DNA of 12,870 bases from UBA5734 sp964499985 (GCA_964499985.1 CAZCMX010000058.1:1-12870); one strand, 5' to 3'; shown: positions 1-6,635, counted from the stretch's first letter. Translations and numbers: made by a program. The notes: generated from the sequence alone by a model not told the origin.

Positions 1-1415
1 TCGAGCGCTTCAAGGGAGAATGTATGGGCATCCATATGCAGCGTTTCGGCAAAGGTCTGGACAAAGGAGCCGCAGCCCGAGGAGCAGGCTTCATTGACCA
101 TGATGCTGTCGATCACGCCGTCACGGACCTGCATGCATTTCATGTCCTGGCCACCGATATCGATGATGAAATCGACGCCGGGCAGGAAATGCTCGGCTGA
201 CCGGTAATGCGCCATGGTCTCGATTTCTCCCTCCTCGACGCCCAGGGCCGCCTTGATCAGGTTCTCGCCATAGCCGGTGACACAGGAGCGGGCGATCCGG
301 GCCGACCGAGGCAATTGCTGGTACAGCTTGCCCAGGATGGACAGGGCACTTTTGACCGGGTCACCCTTATTGCTGGCATAGTAGGTGAAGATCAGCTCGC
401 CTGCATCATCGATCAGCACGGCTTTGGTCGTGGTGCTGCCGGCATCGAGACCAAAGAAGCAATCCCCACTCGCCTTGGCAATGTCTTTGAGCTCCACCGA
501 GGCCTGTTCATGCCGTTTCTGGAACTGTTGTCTTTCCTCCAGGCTGGCAAACAGAGGTTTCATGCGGGAAATTTCCGGCTCGAGGCGAGTCGCTGAGGCA
601 AAACGGTCGAAGACTGCCTGGAGCGGCTCGCCTTCTCCCTTGGCCAGCAGGGCTGCACCGATCGCCACATAGAGCTGAGCTTTGTCCGGAATGGTGAATT
701 TCGTCACATCCTTGGCCAAGGAGCGTTCAAAGGCCTTGCGCAGTTCCGGCAGGAAATGCAAGGGTCCACCCAGGAAAACCACATGGCCCCGGATGGGGCG
801 GCCACAGGCCAGGCCGGCAATGGTCTGGTTGACAACCGCCTGGAGCACGGAGGCAGCCAGGTCTTCCCGGGCGGCGCCGTCATTGACCAGGGGCTGCAAG
901 TCGCTCTTGGCAAAAACCCCGCAGCGCGAGGCGATGGGATATAGCTGCTGGTAATTGGCTGCCAGCTGGTTCAGTCCGGTGGCATCGGTCTGCAGGAGGG
1001 TGGCCATCTGGTCAATGAAGGCCCCGGTGCCGCCGGCACAGGATCCATTCATCCGCTGTTCAGGGCTCGGCTTGAGATAGGTGATCTTGGCATCCTCGCC
1101 CCCGAGCTCGATGATGACATCAGCTGACGGATCAAAGACCCGGATGGTTTCGGTTTCGGCTATCACTTCCTGGACGAAGGTCAGTCCGAGCCATTTGGCG
1201 ACGCTGACCCCGCCTGAGCCGGTCACACTGACCTGGACACTGGCAGTCGGGAAAGCCTCGAGCAGCTCTTGGAAGACGCGTTCCAGTTCACCGGCAATAT
1301 CGGCATGATGCCGCTTATAACGCGAGAATACGGTCCGGTAGCCGTCGAGCAAGACAACCTTGAGGGTTGTTGAGCCAATGTCGATGCCAAGTCTGTATGT
1401 TTGACTGAAATTCAT
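1..1415 (-). CDS. 2-hydroxyacyl-CoA dehydratase activase, two BadF/BcrA ATPase domains (partial, C-terminus off the left edge)
   Basis: The visible 471 residues hold two consecutive BadF/BadG/BcrA/BcrD-type ASKHA ATPase domains. Domain one has the phosphate loop DIGSTTLK (12-19) and two cysteines, in NGSCAGGTGAF (C126) and ASRCGVF (C165). These sit where the homodimeric activator HgdC carries its [4Fe-4S] ligands. Domain two begins with DAGSTTTK (324-331) and has its first cysteine motif NEACSSGCGSF near 441-451; the window then ends. In the known family, such activators use ATP to push one electron into a 2-hydroxyacyl-CoA dehydratase. Two tandem domains suggest the long clostridial form, usually over 1000 residues with dehydratase-like regions behind. 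That tail is not visible, so the exact substrate cannot be named. The ATG at 1415 is preceded by a weak AGGTAA site, and an upstream in-frame ATG is blocked by a stop. A TGTTAAAAT extended -10-like element at 1485-1493 may drive it. Confidence 0.9.
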   Translation of the reverse strand, partial: MNFSQTYRLGIDIGSTTLKVVLLDGYRTVFSRYKRHHADIAGELERVFQELLEAFPTASVQVSVTGSGGVSVAKWLGLTFVQEVIAETETIRVFDPSADVIIELGGEDAKITYLKPSPEQRMNGSCAGGTGAFIDQMATLLQTDATGLNQLAANYQQLYPIASRCGVFAKSDLQPLVNDGAAREDLAASVLQAVVNQTIAGLACGRPIRGHVVFLGGPLHFLPELRKAFERSLAKDVTKFTIPDKAQLYVAIGAALLAKGEGEPLQAVFDRFASATRLEPEISRMKPLFASLEERQQFQKRHEQASVELKDIAKASGDCFFGLDAGSTTTKAVLIDDAGELIFTYYASNKGDPVKSALSILGKLYQQLPRSARIARSCVTGYGENLIKAALGVEEGEIETMAHYRSAEHFLPGVDFIIDIGGQDMKCMQVRDGVIDSIMVNEACSSGCGSFVQTFAETLHMDAHTFSLEAL

Positions 1416-1490
1416 TTGCTTACCTGTCCATATCGTTCGGTCCATGACCTGAGGTGACATGATATTCAAAAATCCTAAATTCCGATTTTA

Positions 1491-1518
1491 ACACAAAAAC
1501 AAGTGTCCGGCCACTTGT
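1491..1518 (-). terminator. Intrinsic terminator of the 2H-phosphoesterase gene
   Basis: On the minus strand ACAAGTG (1518-1512) pairs perfectly with CACTTGT (1505-1499) over a 6-base loop. The second arm runs into TTTTTGTGTT. It lies about 50 bases past the stop codon at 1570 and ahead of the activase gene, so it separates the two transcripts. The stem is only 7 bp and partly AT-rich, so strength may be modest. Confidence 0.7.
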
Positions 1519-1569
1519 CTGGCTACCATCTGGCTGCCAGCAGCCTTGCAGGTCCGCGGCCAGGCCCTG

Positions 1570-2106
1570 TCAACGCTTTTGCAAAGGCTGGTTGAAAATC
1601 GTCTGGAATGGACAGCACGTGATCACTTCGAGGCTGGCCAGGCGAGTGGTAAAGGGTTTGAAGCTGTCAACCAGGGCATCATAGGCGCGGGGCAATTCGA
1701 GTGGATCCATCTCGAGGACGAGGGTGCAATGGGGGGTCCATTCTGGCGTCAGATACAAGGTGGAAAAATCCTGGCACAGGGGGGTCAGGACCTGGTGGAC
1801 CTGTTGATGCAAAGCCAGCAGTTCCGGGTTGGCTGCCGGAACCAGGTGCAGCACACCCTGGAGGCCGGGGAATATCCCCAGGCTGGAAAACCGGATCTCG
1901 ATCTGAGGCAAAGTCTGGGCCAGAAGCTGCAGGCTGGCCTCGACCTGGGCGAAGCGGTCGGTGGAAAATTCAGACAAGGTGATATGTGGCGCAAAGCCAA
2001 AGCTTTCATAGAGGTCGTTGACTCCATGGTCAGCCAGCCGGCGCATCCAGTGCCGGACCATCCAGTCACCTGTCGGTTCAAATCCTGCAATCAAAGCATA
2101 ATCCAT
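1570..2106 (-). CDS. 2'-5' RNA ligase family protein (2H phosphoesterase)
   Basis: This 178-residue protein carries the two catalytic H-x-T/S-x tetrads that define the 2H phosphoesterase superfamily: PHITL (H41, T43) and PHCTL (H126, T128), about 85 residues apart as in the LigT/ThpR and YjcG-type families. Length and spacing fit a single intact domain. Members open or make 2',5'- or 2',3'-cyclic phosphodiester bonds in RNA or small nucleotides; the true substrate in Firmicutes is generally unknown, so none is assigned. It is a monocistronic unit: a 14-bp terminator lies upstream (2166-2197) and another terminator downstream (1491-1518). No Shine-Dalgarno sequence precedes the ATG at 2106, there is no better in-frame start, and a good promoter places the transcription start at the ATG itself. 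Leaderless translation is therefore likely. The family call is sure; the function is not. Confidence 0.85.
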   Translation of the reverse strand: MDYALIAGFEPTGDWMVRHWMRRLADHGVNDLYESFGFAPHITLSEFSTDRFAQVEASLQLLAQTLPQIEIRFSSLGIFPGLQGVLHLVPAANPELLALHQQVHQVLTPLCQDFSTLYLTPEWTPHCTLVLEMDPLELPRAYDALVDSFKPFTTRLASLEVITCCPFQTIFNQPLQKR

Positions 2107-2112
2107 CGTTTT

Positions 2113-2141
2113 ATCATAACAAAGAGAGCGTCAAAGGTCAT
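2113..2141 (-). promoter_or_regulatory. Extended -10 promoter giving a probable leaderless mRNA
   Basis: The minus strand reads ATGACC (-35, 2141-2136), a 17-bp spacer, then TATGAT (-10, 2118-2113). TGT directly before the hexamer makes an extended -10. A start seven bases beyond the -10 is base 2106, the A of the ATG. The unit upstream is closed by a strong terminator, so a promoter is needed here. Confidence 0.6.
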
Positions 2142-2162
2142 CCCGGGTCGTGTTAATTTCAT

Positions 2163-2197
2163 GAAAAAACCCGGCTGACAGCGGTCAGCCGGGTTTT
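2163..2197 (-). terminator. Strong intrinsic terminator of the 85-residue protein gene
   Basis: A perfect 14-bp stem (2166-2179 with 2184-2197) and a 4-base loop form a GC-rich hairpin with core GGCTGAC/GTCAGCC. On the minus strand the second arm ends in TTTTTT. It lies about 30 bases past the stop codon at 2226. The A-T outer pairs would also give a U run on the plus strand, but no plus-strand gene is seen here. Confidence 0.92.
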
Positions 2198-2225
2198 CGG
2201 GTCAGTCTGGGTCCTGGCGCAGGCC

Positions 2226-2483
2226 TTAGTCTTCGCTGATTTCGCCAAAAAGATTGAGGCGGAACAGGTAAGACTCGTCTTCCTGGTCATCGCAATAAAT
2301 CTTGGCATCAACGATCCGGCCACCCTCGATCAGGTTGATCACGCCGGCGAGCTGGCTGAGCTTGCTCTTCAAGTTGAAGCGGTCATTTTCGGCGGTGACC
2401 AGCATGACATTGCCTTTGCAATGGTCGAGGGCCTGCAGGAATTTCTTGACATCGATGTTGTTCATGCTAAATGAACGTCCCAT
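2226..2483 (-). CDS. Small conserved-looking cytoplasmic protein, function unknown
   Basis: This 85-residue acidic protein has no signal peptide, membrane segment, cysteine cluster or known motif. The central part, from VKKFLQALDHCKG through SKLSQLAGV to the acidic tail DDQEDES, looks like a compact alternating helix/strand domain. I have an impression of similar short proteins in Clostridia, sometimes loosely labelled, but no function I can defend. The start at 2483 is fixed by an AAGGAGG site eight bases upstream; the internal Met at 2465 lacks such a site. It is a stand-alone unit with a perfect TATAAT -10 box about 90 bases upstream and a 14-bp terminator just downstream. Strong signals on both ends argue that it is a real, well-expressed gene. 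Confidence 0.8.
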   Translation of the reverse strand: MGRSFSMNNIDVKKFLQALDHCKGNVMLVTAENDRFNLKSKLSQLAGVINLIEGGRIVDAKIYCDDQEDESYLFRLNLFGEISED

Positions 2484-2572
2484 GGTTGTATCCTCCTTAG
2501 ATGAAACAAAAGTTTAATTTTCCAATACTCGCGGACGGCGGGCTGCAATATCCTTATACCGTTCACGATTTT

Positions 2573-2600
2573 ATTATAACCGGTCAGCGGTCGGAATCAA
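2573..2600 (-). promoter_or_regulatory. Sigma-70 type promoter of the 85-residue protein gene
   Basis: On the minus strand a TTGATT -35 (2600-2595), a 16-bp spacer and a consensus TATAAT -10 (2578-2573) are followed by an untranslated leader of about 80 bases that ends in AAGGAGG. The leader shows no convincing hairpin. The rest of the gap 2484-2659 holds nothing I can name. Confidence 0.7.
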
Positions 2601-2659
2601 TTGACGAAACTTTCAAATAAATGAGCACATTTCCGTGATTTCGAGCGAATCTGCCCATT

Positions 2660-2881
2660 TCAGGGTTCGATTTGACCGAGGAAGTCATAGCCGGCCTCAG
2701 CAATGGCTTCTGCCGCCTCATCGATATTGAAATAGGCTTCTTCGATTTCCAGGGTGGCACGGCCATTGAGAAGGTCAACCGTGACCGATTTGACGCCTGG
2801 CAATTCCTGCAAGGCTGTGGTGACATGGGCCACGCAATGCTGGCAGCTCATGCCACCAATTTTCAAGAGTAGTGGATTCAT
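2660..2881 (-). CDS. Heavy-metal-associated domain protein (CopZ-like copper chaperone)
   Basis: A single HMA domain of 73 residues. GGMSCQHC near the N-terminus gives the metal-binding C13-x-x-C16 pair, followed by the usual helix (VAHVTTALQELPGV), the strand pair VTVDLLNGRATLEI and the second helix ending EAGYDF. This is the ferredoxin-like fold of CopZ/Atx1 chaperones, which bind Cu(I) and pass it to P-type ATPases. The ATG at 2881 was chosen because AGGAGG lies eight bases upstream; an in-frame ATG at 2899 would place that site inside the coding sequence. No copper ATPase or CsoR regulator is in the window, so the partner is elsewhere and the metal is inferred from the family. The upstream leader is rich in competing inverted repeats, described separately. 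Confidence 0.88.
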   Translation of the reverse strand: MNPLLLKIGGMSCQHCVAHVTTALQELPGVKSVTVDLLNGRATLEIEEAYFNIDEAAEAIAEAGYDFLGQIEP

Positions 2882-2897
2882 CGTGCGATCCTCCTGC

Positions 2898-2945
2898 ATC
2901 TGGGTTAAATTAACAAAAATCTGACTGCTTTAACCAGATTAGCAG
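2898..2945 (-). promoter_or_regulatory. Overlapping inverted repeats in the leader of the CopZ-like gene
   Basis: Three mutually overlapping pairings exist on the minus strand: CTGCT/AGCAG (2945-2941 with 2929-2925), AATCTG/CAGATT followed by TTTTTG (2940-2935 with 2923-2918), and ATCTGGTTAAA with TTTAACCCAGAT (2939-2929 with 2909-2898, one bulged base). The second looks like a weak terminator and the third would exclude it. No clear promoter is seen. Function is inferred only. Confidence 0.35.
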
Positions 2946-2956
2946 ATCTTGACCCT

Positions 2957-2985
2957 AAGAAAAAGGACCGTCGTTACGACAGTCC
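2957..2985 (-). terminator. Intrinsic terminator of tRNA-Thr
   Basis: On the minus strand GGACTGTCG (2985-2977) pairs with CGACGGTCC (2973-2965) over a 3-base loop, nine pairs with one G-U, followed by TTTTTCTT. It begins about a dozen bases after the CCA end of the tRNA and would also stop any transcript reading through from the deaminase gene. Confidence 0.88.
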
Positions 2986-2996
2986 CTCTCCTGCAT

Positions 2997-3071
2997 TGGA
3001 GCCGCTGGTGGGAATCGGACCCACGACCTATTCATTACGAGTGAATTGCTCTACCCCTGAGCCACAGCGGC
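2997..3071 (-). tRNA. tRNA-Thr, anticodon CGU
   Basis: A complete 75-base cloverleaf. Acceptor GCCGCTG pairs with CAGCGGC. The D arm is GCTC/GAGC around AGGGGTA. The anticodon stem ATTCA/TGAAT encloses the loop CTCGTAA with anticodon CGT, reading the codon ACG. The variable loop is AGGTC and the T arm GTGGG/CCCAC encloses TTCGATT. The discriminator base is T and CCA is encoded. G1-C72 and C2-G71 agree with threonine identity. It has its own promoter and terminator but also lies directly behind the deaminase gene. Confidence 0.97.
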
Positions 3072-3084
3072 AATTGCCTTGTCT

Positions 3085-3112
3085 ATTTTATCATGAATCG
3101 ACCTTCTGTCAA
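3085..3112 (-). promoter_or_regulatory. tRNA-Thr promoter overlapping the deaminase stop codon
   Basis: A consensus TTGACA -35 (3112-3107), a 16-bp spacer and TAAAAT -10 (3090-3085), preceded by TGA as an extended -10, lie on the minus strand. Transcription would start just before the mature 5' end at 3071. The -35 box includes the TGA stop codon (3111-3109) of the upstream gene. Confidence 0.82.
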
Positions 3113-4443
3113 GCAAGGCGATTGAGGCGGGCCGCACTCCTTAAAGCTTCGTGTTTGATCTTCTCTTCGTCCAGGGTCTTGAGCTCGTTCTTGTACATCA
3201 GCCACTGGCCAGCGACCATCAGGGACTCGACCGCTGCGGCCTCGCTCGCATAAACCAGGGCGGCATTGGGTTCACCCAGGGGCCAAAGGCTGGGCCGGTC
3301 GGCATCGACAATCTGCAAATCAGCTGCGTAACCGGCGGCGATGATGCCTGAGCTGGCAAAGCCTAAGCCGCGTTGCGCATCCAGGGTGGCCATGCGGATC
3401 AGCGTATCCGCTGGCAGGGCAGCGGCATCACCGGAGGTTCCCTTGGCCAGCAGGGATGCCAGCTTCATCTCCTGATACAGGTTCAGATTATTGTTGCTGG
3501 CCGCACCATCGGTGCCAAGACCAACCCGGATACCTGCAGCGAGCATGGCCTCGAGCTGGGCAATACCGCTGCCCAGCTTGAGATTGCTGGTCGGGCAATG
3601 AGCCACCAGAATATCAGGGCCGGCCAGAATCGAACGTTCCTGGTCATCGAGGTGGACACAATGGGCAGCGACCGTAGGCGTCCGGAAAAAGCCGAATTCG
3701 GCCAGCTGGACCGCCGGACGCTGGCCATAAGTGGCCAGGCAGTCCGAGACTTCCCGGCTGGTTTCGCCGATATGGACCTGGACAAAGCAATCGAGGTCAG
3801 CGGCCACCTGAGCCAGCTCCTGGTACAGATAAGGCTCATACAGGTAGATCGAATGGACCAGCAGGGCAGGCTCGATCCGGTGGTCGCCAGCTGAACGGCA
3901 TAAGTGGATGAACCGTTCGATTTCAGCCGGCTGGACATGGGTTTTGCCATCCGGTCCCATGGTCTTGCCGTCAAAGCAGACATTGAGGCGCAGGCCAGCT
4001 TCCACGGCGGCCTCGACCACGGCCTCACTGTAATAGTACATGTCTGCTGCCGTGCCTGTGCCGGCCCGAATCATTTCAGCCAGGCCCAGGCTCGTGCCAT
4101 GCTTGACCAGCTCGGGGGTCAGATGTTTTTCGCGGGGGAAAATCATCTCGAACAGCCAGGTATGGAGATTGGCATCATCGGCCTGGTTGCGCATCAGGGT
4201 CATCGGGATATGGCCATGGGCATTGGCCATGGCGGGCCAGAGGATCTTGCGCTGGCCGGCATAGCAGTCAAAGCGGGAGCCAGCCTGTTCGGTGAGCATC
4301 TGCCGGGCGACCTCTTCATTGGCTCCGGCATAGAGGATCTTGCCATCAGAAACAGCGACAAAGGCATTGGCCAGGGAAAGAACCTGCCCATCGGGCATTG
4401 GGGTGACCAGCTGGATATTTGTGAAAAGCACGGCGGATTTCAT
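3109..4443 (-). CDS. mtaD: 5-methylthioadenosine/S-adenosylhomocysteine deaminase
   Basis: This 444-residue amidohydrolase matches the MtaD/TM0936 type along its length. Metal and catalytic residues are all present: the H76-x-H78 pair in NAHGHIPMTL, H224 and E227 in VHIGETSRE, H261 in AAHCVHL, the HCPTSNLKLGSGI segment near 282-294, and D312 in GTDGAASNNNLNL. The enzyme hydrolytically replaces the 6-amino group of MTA, SAH or 5'-deoxyadenosine with oxygen, giving the inosine analogues. A short beta-sandwich at both ends completes the fold, so the gene is intact. It starts 14 bases after the ahcY stop, with AGGAGA five bases before the ATG, and is the third gene of the punA-ahcY-mtaD row. The base between the metal histidines is glycine, where threonine is more usual, but no required ligand is lost. 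Which of the three substrates dominates cannot be read from sequence. Confidence 0.92.
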   Translation of the reverse strand: MKSAVLFTNIQLVTPMPDGQVLSLANAFVAVSDGKILYAGANEEVARQMLTEQAGSRFDCYAGQRKILWPAMANAHGHIPMTLMRNQADDANLHTWLFEMIFPREKHLTPELVKHGTSLGLAEMIRAGTGTAADMYYYSEAVVEAAVEAGLRLNVCFDGKTMGPDGKTHVQPAEIERFIHLCRSAGDHRIEPALLVHSIYLYEPYLYQELAQVAADLDCFVQVHIGETSREVSDCLATYGQRPAVQLAEFGFFRTPTVAAHCVHLDDQERSILAGPDILVAHCPTSNLKLGSGIAQLEAMLAAGIRVGLGTDGAASNNNLNLYQEMKLASLLAKGTSGDAAALPADTLIRMATLDAQRGLGFASSGIIAAGYAADLQIVDADRPSLWPLGEPNAALVYASEAAAVESLMVAGQWLMYKNELKTLDEEKIKHEALRSAARLNRLA

Positions 4444-4457
4444 GGCTGTCTCCTGGA

Positions 4458-5717
4458 TTATTCCGGGTCCGCGAGGTCCCAGTTGGCCATGTAATGGGCC
4501 TGTTCAGCGGTCAGGACCTCGATGGAGCGCTTTTTATGCTTGAGCAGCAAAGCAGCTACCTGGTCATCAATTTCGGCTGGCAAAGTGTAAACTCCAGGCG
4601 TAAGGGTTCTGCCATGCTCCGCCAGATAAAGCACCGCCAGAGCCTGAAGGGCAAAGCTCATATCCATGATTTCTGCCGGATGGCCATCGCCACCGGCCAG
4701 ATTGACCAGGCGGCCTTCCGCCAGGACATGGAGGCGGCGGCCATCGGCCTGGACATAGGACTTCACCCCCGGCCGGGCCTGCTCGACCGCGGTCGACAGC
4801 GCCATGAGCTGCCGGAGATTGATTTCGACATCGAAATGGCCGGCATTGCATAGGATGGCGCCGTCCTTCATCAGCGGGAAATGCTGGTCTGTGATGACAT
4901 CCTTGCAGCCAGTGACGGTGCAGAATACATCGCCCAGGGCAGCAGCCTCGGCCATATTCATGACATCATAGCCTTCCATCAGGGCTTCACAGGCCTTGAC
5001 CGGATCAATTTCGGTGATGATGACCCGGGCGCCGAGGCCAGCAGCCCGGAGAGCCACGCCCTTGCCACACATGCCAAAGCCATTGACGACCACTGTCTTG
5101 CCAGCGACGACCAGATTGGTCAGGCTCATGATCGCCGTCCAGACCGACTGGCCAGTCCCGAAACGGTTATCGAATAAATGCTTGCAGCGGGCATCATTGA
5201 CCGCAATGGCCGGATAAAGCAGCTTGCCCTCCTGGGCCAGGATGCGCAGGCGTTTGACCCCGGTTGTAGTTTCTTCACTGGCCCCGATCAGCTCGCTGGT
5301 CAGATGTTTTTCCGTGGTATGGAGCAAATGGGCGAAGTCGCCGCCATCGTCGATGACCAGATGCGGCCGGATGGCCAGTGCCTGTCGCAGATGGTGGGTA
5401 TAGGTTGCTGGATCTGCGCCATGCATGCAGTAGACGGCCAGGCCATCCTCAGCCAGCGCTGCGGCCACATCATCCTGGGTGGAGAGGGGATTGCAGCCGG
5501 TCAGGCTGACAGTGGCACCACCCTTGGCCAGGGTCTTGGCCAGCCAGGCCGTCTTGGCTTCAACATGGACACTGACCGCGATGCGCAAGCCCGCCAAGGG
5601 CTTCGTCCGGGCAAATTCCTCGCCAATGCTGCAAAGGACCGGCATATTGGCTGCCGCCCAGGCGATTTTCTGGTGGCCGGCAGGGGCTAAGCTGAGATCT
5701 TTGATTTCGTAGGACAT
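4458..5717 (-). CDS. ahcY: S-adenosylhomocysteine (or S-inosylhomocysteine) hydrolase
   Basis: 419 residues, the short Thermotoga/archaeal form. Recognised blocks are NPLSTQDDVAAAL (76-88), DDGGD (D124), EETTTGVKRL (E149), NDARCKHLFDNRFG with K179, D183 and N184, the NAD Rossmann loop GFGMCGKG (213-220), CNAGHFDVEI, and NLAGGDGHPAEIMDMSF near the C-terminus. The catalytic and NAD residues known from the human enzyme are therefore kept. The protein ends in TAEQAHYMANWDL without the lysine/tyrosine tail of the long form. The family reversibly splits SAH into homocysteine and adenosine. The base-recognition segment reads HVEAKT (51-56) where the human enzyme has HMTVET, so the adenine-contacting glutamate is replaced by K55; this may favour the hypoxanthine analogue. 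AGGAGA lies five bases before the ATG. It follows punA by 75 bases and mtaD follows it by 14, which suggests one operon. Confidence 0.95.
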   Translation of the reverse strand: MSYEIKDLSLAPAGHQKIAWAAANMPVLCSIGEEFARTKPLAGLRIAVSVHVEAKTAWLAKTLAKGGATVSLTGCNPLSTQDDVAAALAEDGLAVYCMHGADPATYTHHLRQALAIRPHLVIDDGGDFAHLLHTTEKHLTSELIGASEETTTGVKRLRILAQEGKLLYPAIAVNDARCKHLFDNRFGTGQSVWTAIMSLTNLVVAGKTVVVNGFGMCGKGVALRAAGLGARVIITEIDPVKACEALMEGYDVMNMAEAAALGDVFCTVTGCKDVITDQHFPLMKDGAILCNAGHFDVEINLRQLMALSTAVEQARPGVKSYVQADGRRLHVLAEGRLVNLAGGDGHPAEIMDMSFALQALAVLYLAEHGRTLTPGVYTLPAEIDDQVAALLLKHKKRSIEVLTAEQAHYMANWDLADPE

Positions 5718-5792
5718 GATGGTCTCCTTGTGAAAGGGTCCGGTGGCAAGGGCACTGCTGGACGTGGAAAGAATGGATCTGGCAGGGGCAGG

Positions 5793-6635
5793 TTACAGGC
5801 GGTCGAGGATGGCTGACAGCAGGTCGATCATGCGGCCGCTGGCCTCCTTGCCGACCTCGAGAACCTCCTGGTGGCTCAGGGCTTGTCCGGACAGCCCTGC
5901 GGCCAGGTTGGTGATGCAGGACAGGCCGAGGACCGGAATGCCGCTATGGCGGGCGACAATGGCCTCCGGCACGGTCGACATGCCGGCAGCCGAGGCGCCC
6001 AGCTGGCGCAGCAGGCGAATTTCGGCCGGGGTTTCAAATTGCGGACCTTTGCAGAAGCAATAGATCCCCTGGTGCAGCGATTGCCCAAGGTCCCGGGCCG
6101 CAGCCTGGGTCAGCTGGATCAGCGCTTTGCTATAGACCTCGGTCTGGTCGATGAACCGTTCACCGAAGGCATCGAGATTCATGCCTCGCAGCGGCGATTC
6201 CATAAACAGGCTGATATGGTCGGTGATCTGCATCAAGTCACCCGGTGCCATCCCCTCCCCCATGCCGCCGGCTGCATTGGTCAGGATCACGGTCTTGACC
6301 CCCAGGGCTGCCATGACCCGGATCGGGAAGGTCACTTCGGACATCGCATGTCCTTCATAATAGTGGAAACGACCTTGCATGACGGCAATTCGCCGCTTGC
6401 CCCATTGCCCGATATGGAGTTTGCCGGCATGGCCCGGCACTGTGGCCTGGGGGAATCCGGGGATGGATTCATAATCAATCACCGCAGGATTGGCGACCCG
6501 TTCGGCCAGGGCGCCCAGGCCAGAGCCGAGTACCAGCAGGCAGTCAATCGGGCCCGGAGCTTCCTCCGTGATATAAGCGGCAGCGGACTGGATGCGTAAA
6601 AGATAGTCATCGCGAAAGGTCTGCAAGGTAGACAT
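5793..6635 (-). CDS. punA: Purine nucleoside phosphorylase, trimeric type I (inosine/guanosine)
   Basis: 280 residues with all landmarks of the low-molecular-mass PNP family: phosphate loop LGSGLG (36-41), PGFPQATVPGHAGKL, MQGRFHYYEGH (86-96), LTNAAGG (118-124), KGPQFETPAEIR (E201), MSTVPEAIVARH and CITNLAAG (N243). E201 and N243 are the pair that selects 6-oxopurines, and H255 lies where PNPs bind the ribose 5'-hydroxyl, while MTA phosphorylases carry a small hydrophobic residue. Inosine and guanosine are thus the expected substrates, giving hypoxanthine or guanine and ribose-1-phosphate, and 5'-methylthio nucleosides are not. A purine-rich stretch (GAAGGGAAG) rather far upstream serves as a weak ribosome site. 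It lies 58 bases after secA with no visible terminator or promoter between, so read-through from secA is possible. It heads the punA-ahcY-mtaD row. Confidence 0.94.
   Translation of the reverse strand: MSTLQTFRDDYLLRIQSAAAYITEEAPGPIDCLLVLGSGLGALAERVANPAVIDYESIPGFPQATVPGHAGKLHIGQWGKRRIAVMQGRFHYYEGHAMSEVTFPIRVMAALGVKTVILTNAAGGMGEGMAPGDLMQITDHISLFMESPLRGMNLDAFGERFIDQTEVYSKALIQLTQAAARDLGQSLHQGIYCFCKGPQFETPAEIRLLRQLGASAAGMSTVPEAIVARHSGIPVLGLSCITNLAAGLSGQALSHQEVLEVGKEASGRMIDLLSAILDRL

Noticed and set aside
1546..2178. 210-codon open frame on the plus strand opposite the 2H phosphoesterase
   Set aside because: It runs through two terminators and opposes a gene with clear catalytic motifs; no ribosome site or family match.
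2601..2659. Terminator after the CopZ-like gene
   Set aside because: Only a 5-bp AT-rich stem (AAATG/CATTT) is present and no convincing U run follows.
2660..2899. Longer version of the CopZ-like protein starting at 2899
   Set aside because: It would put the AGGAGG ribosome site inside the coding sequence; the ATG at 2881 is ideally spaced from it.
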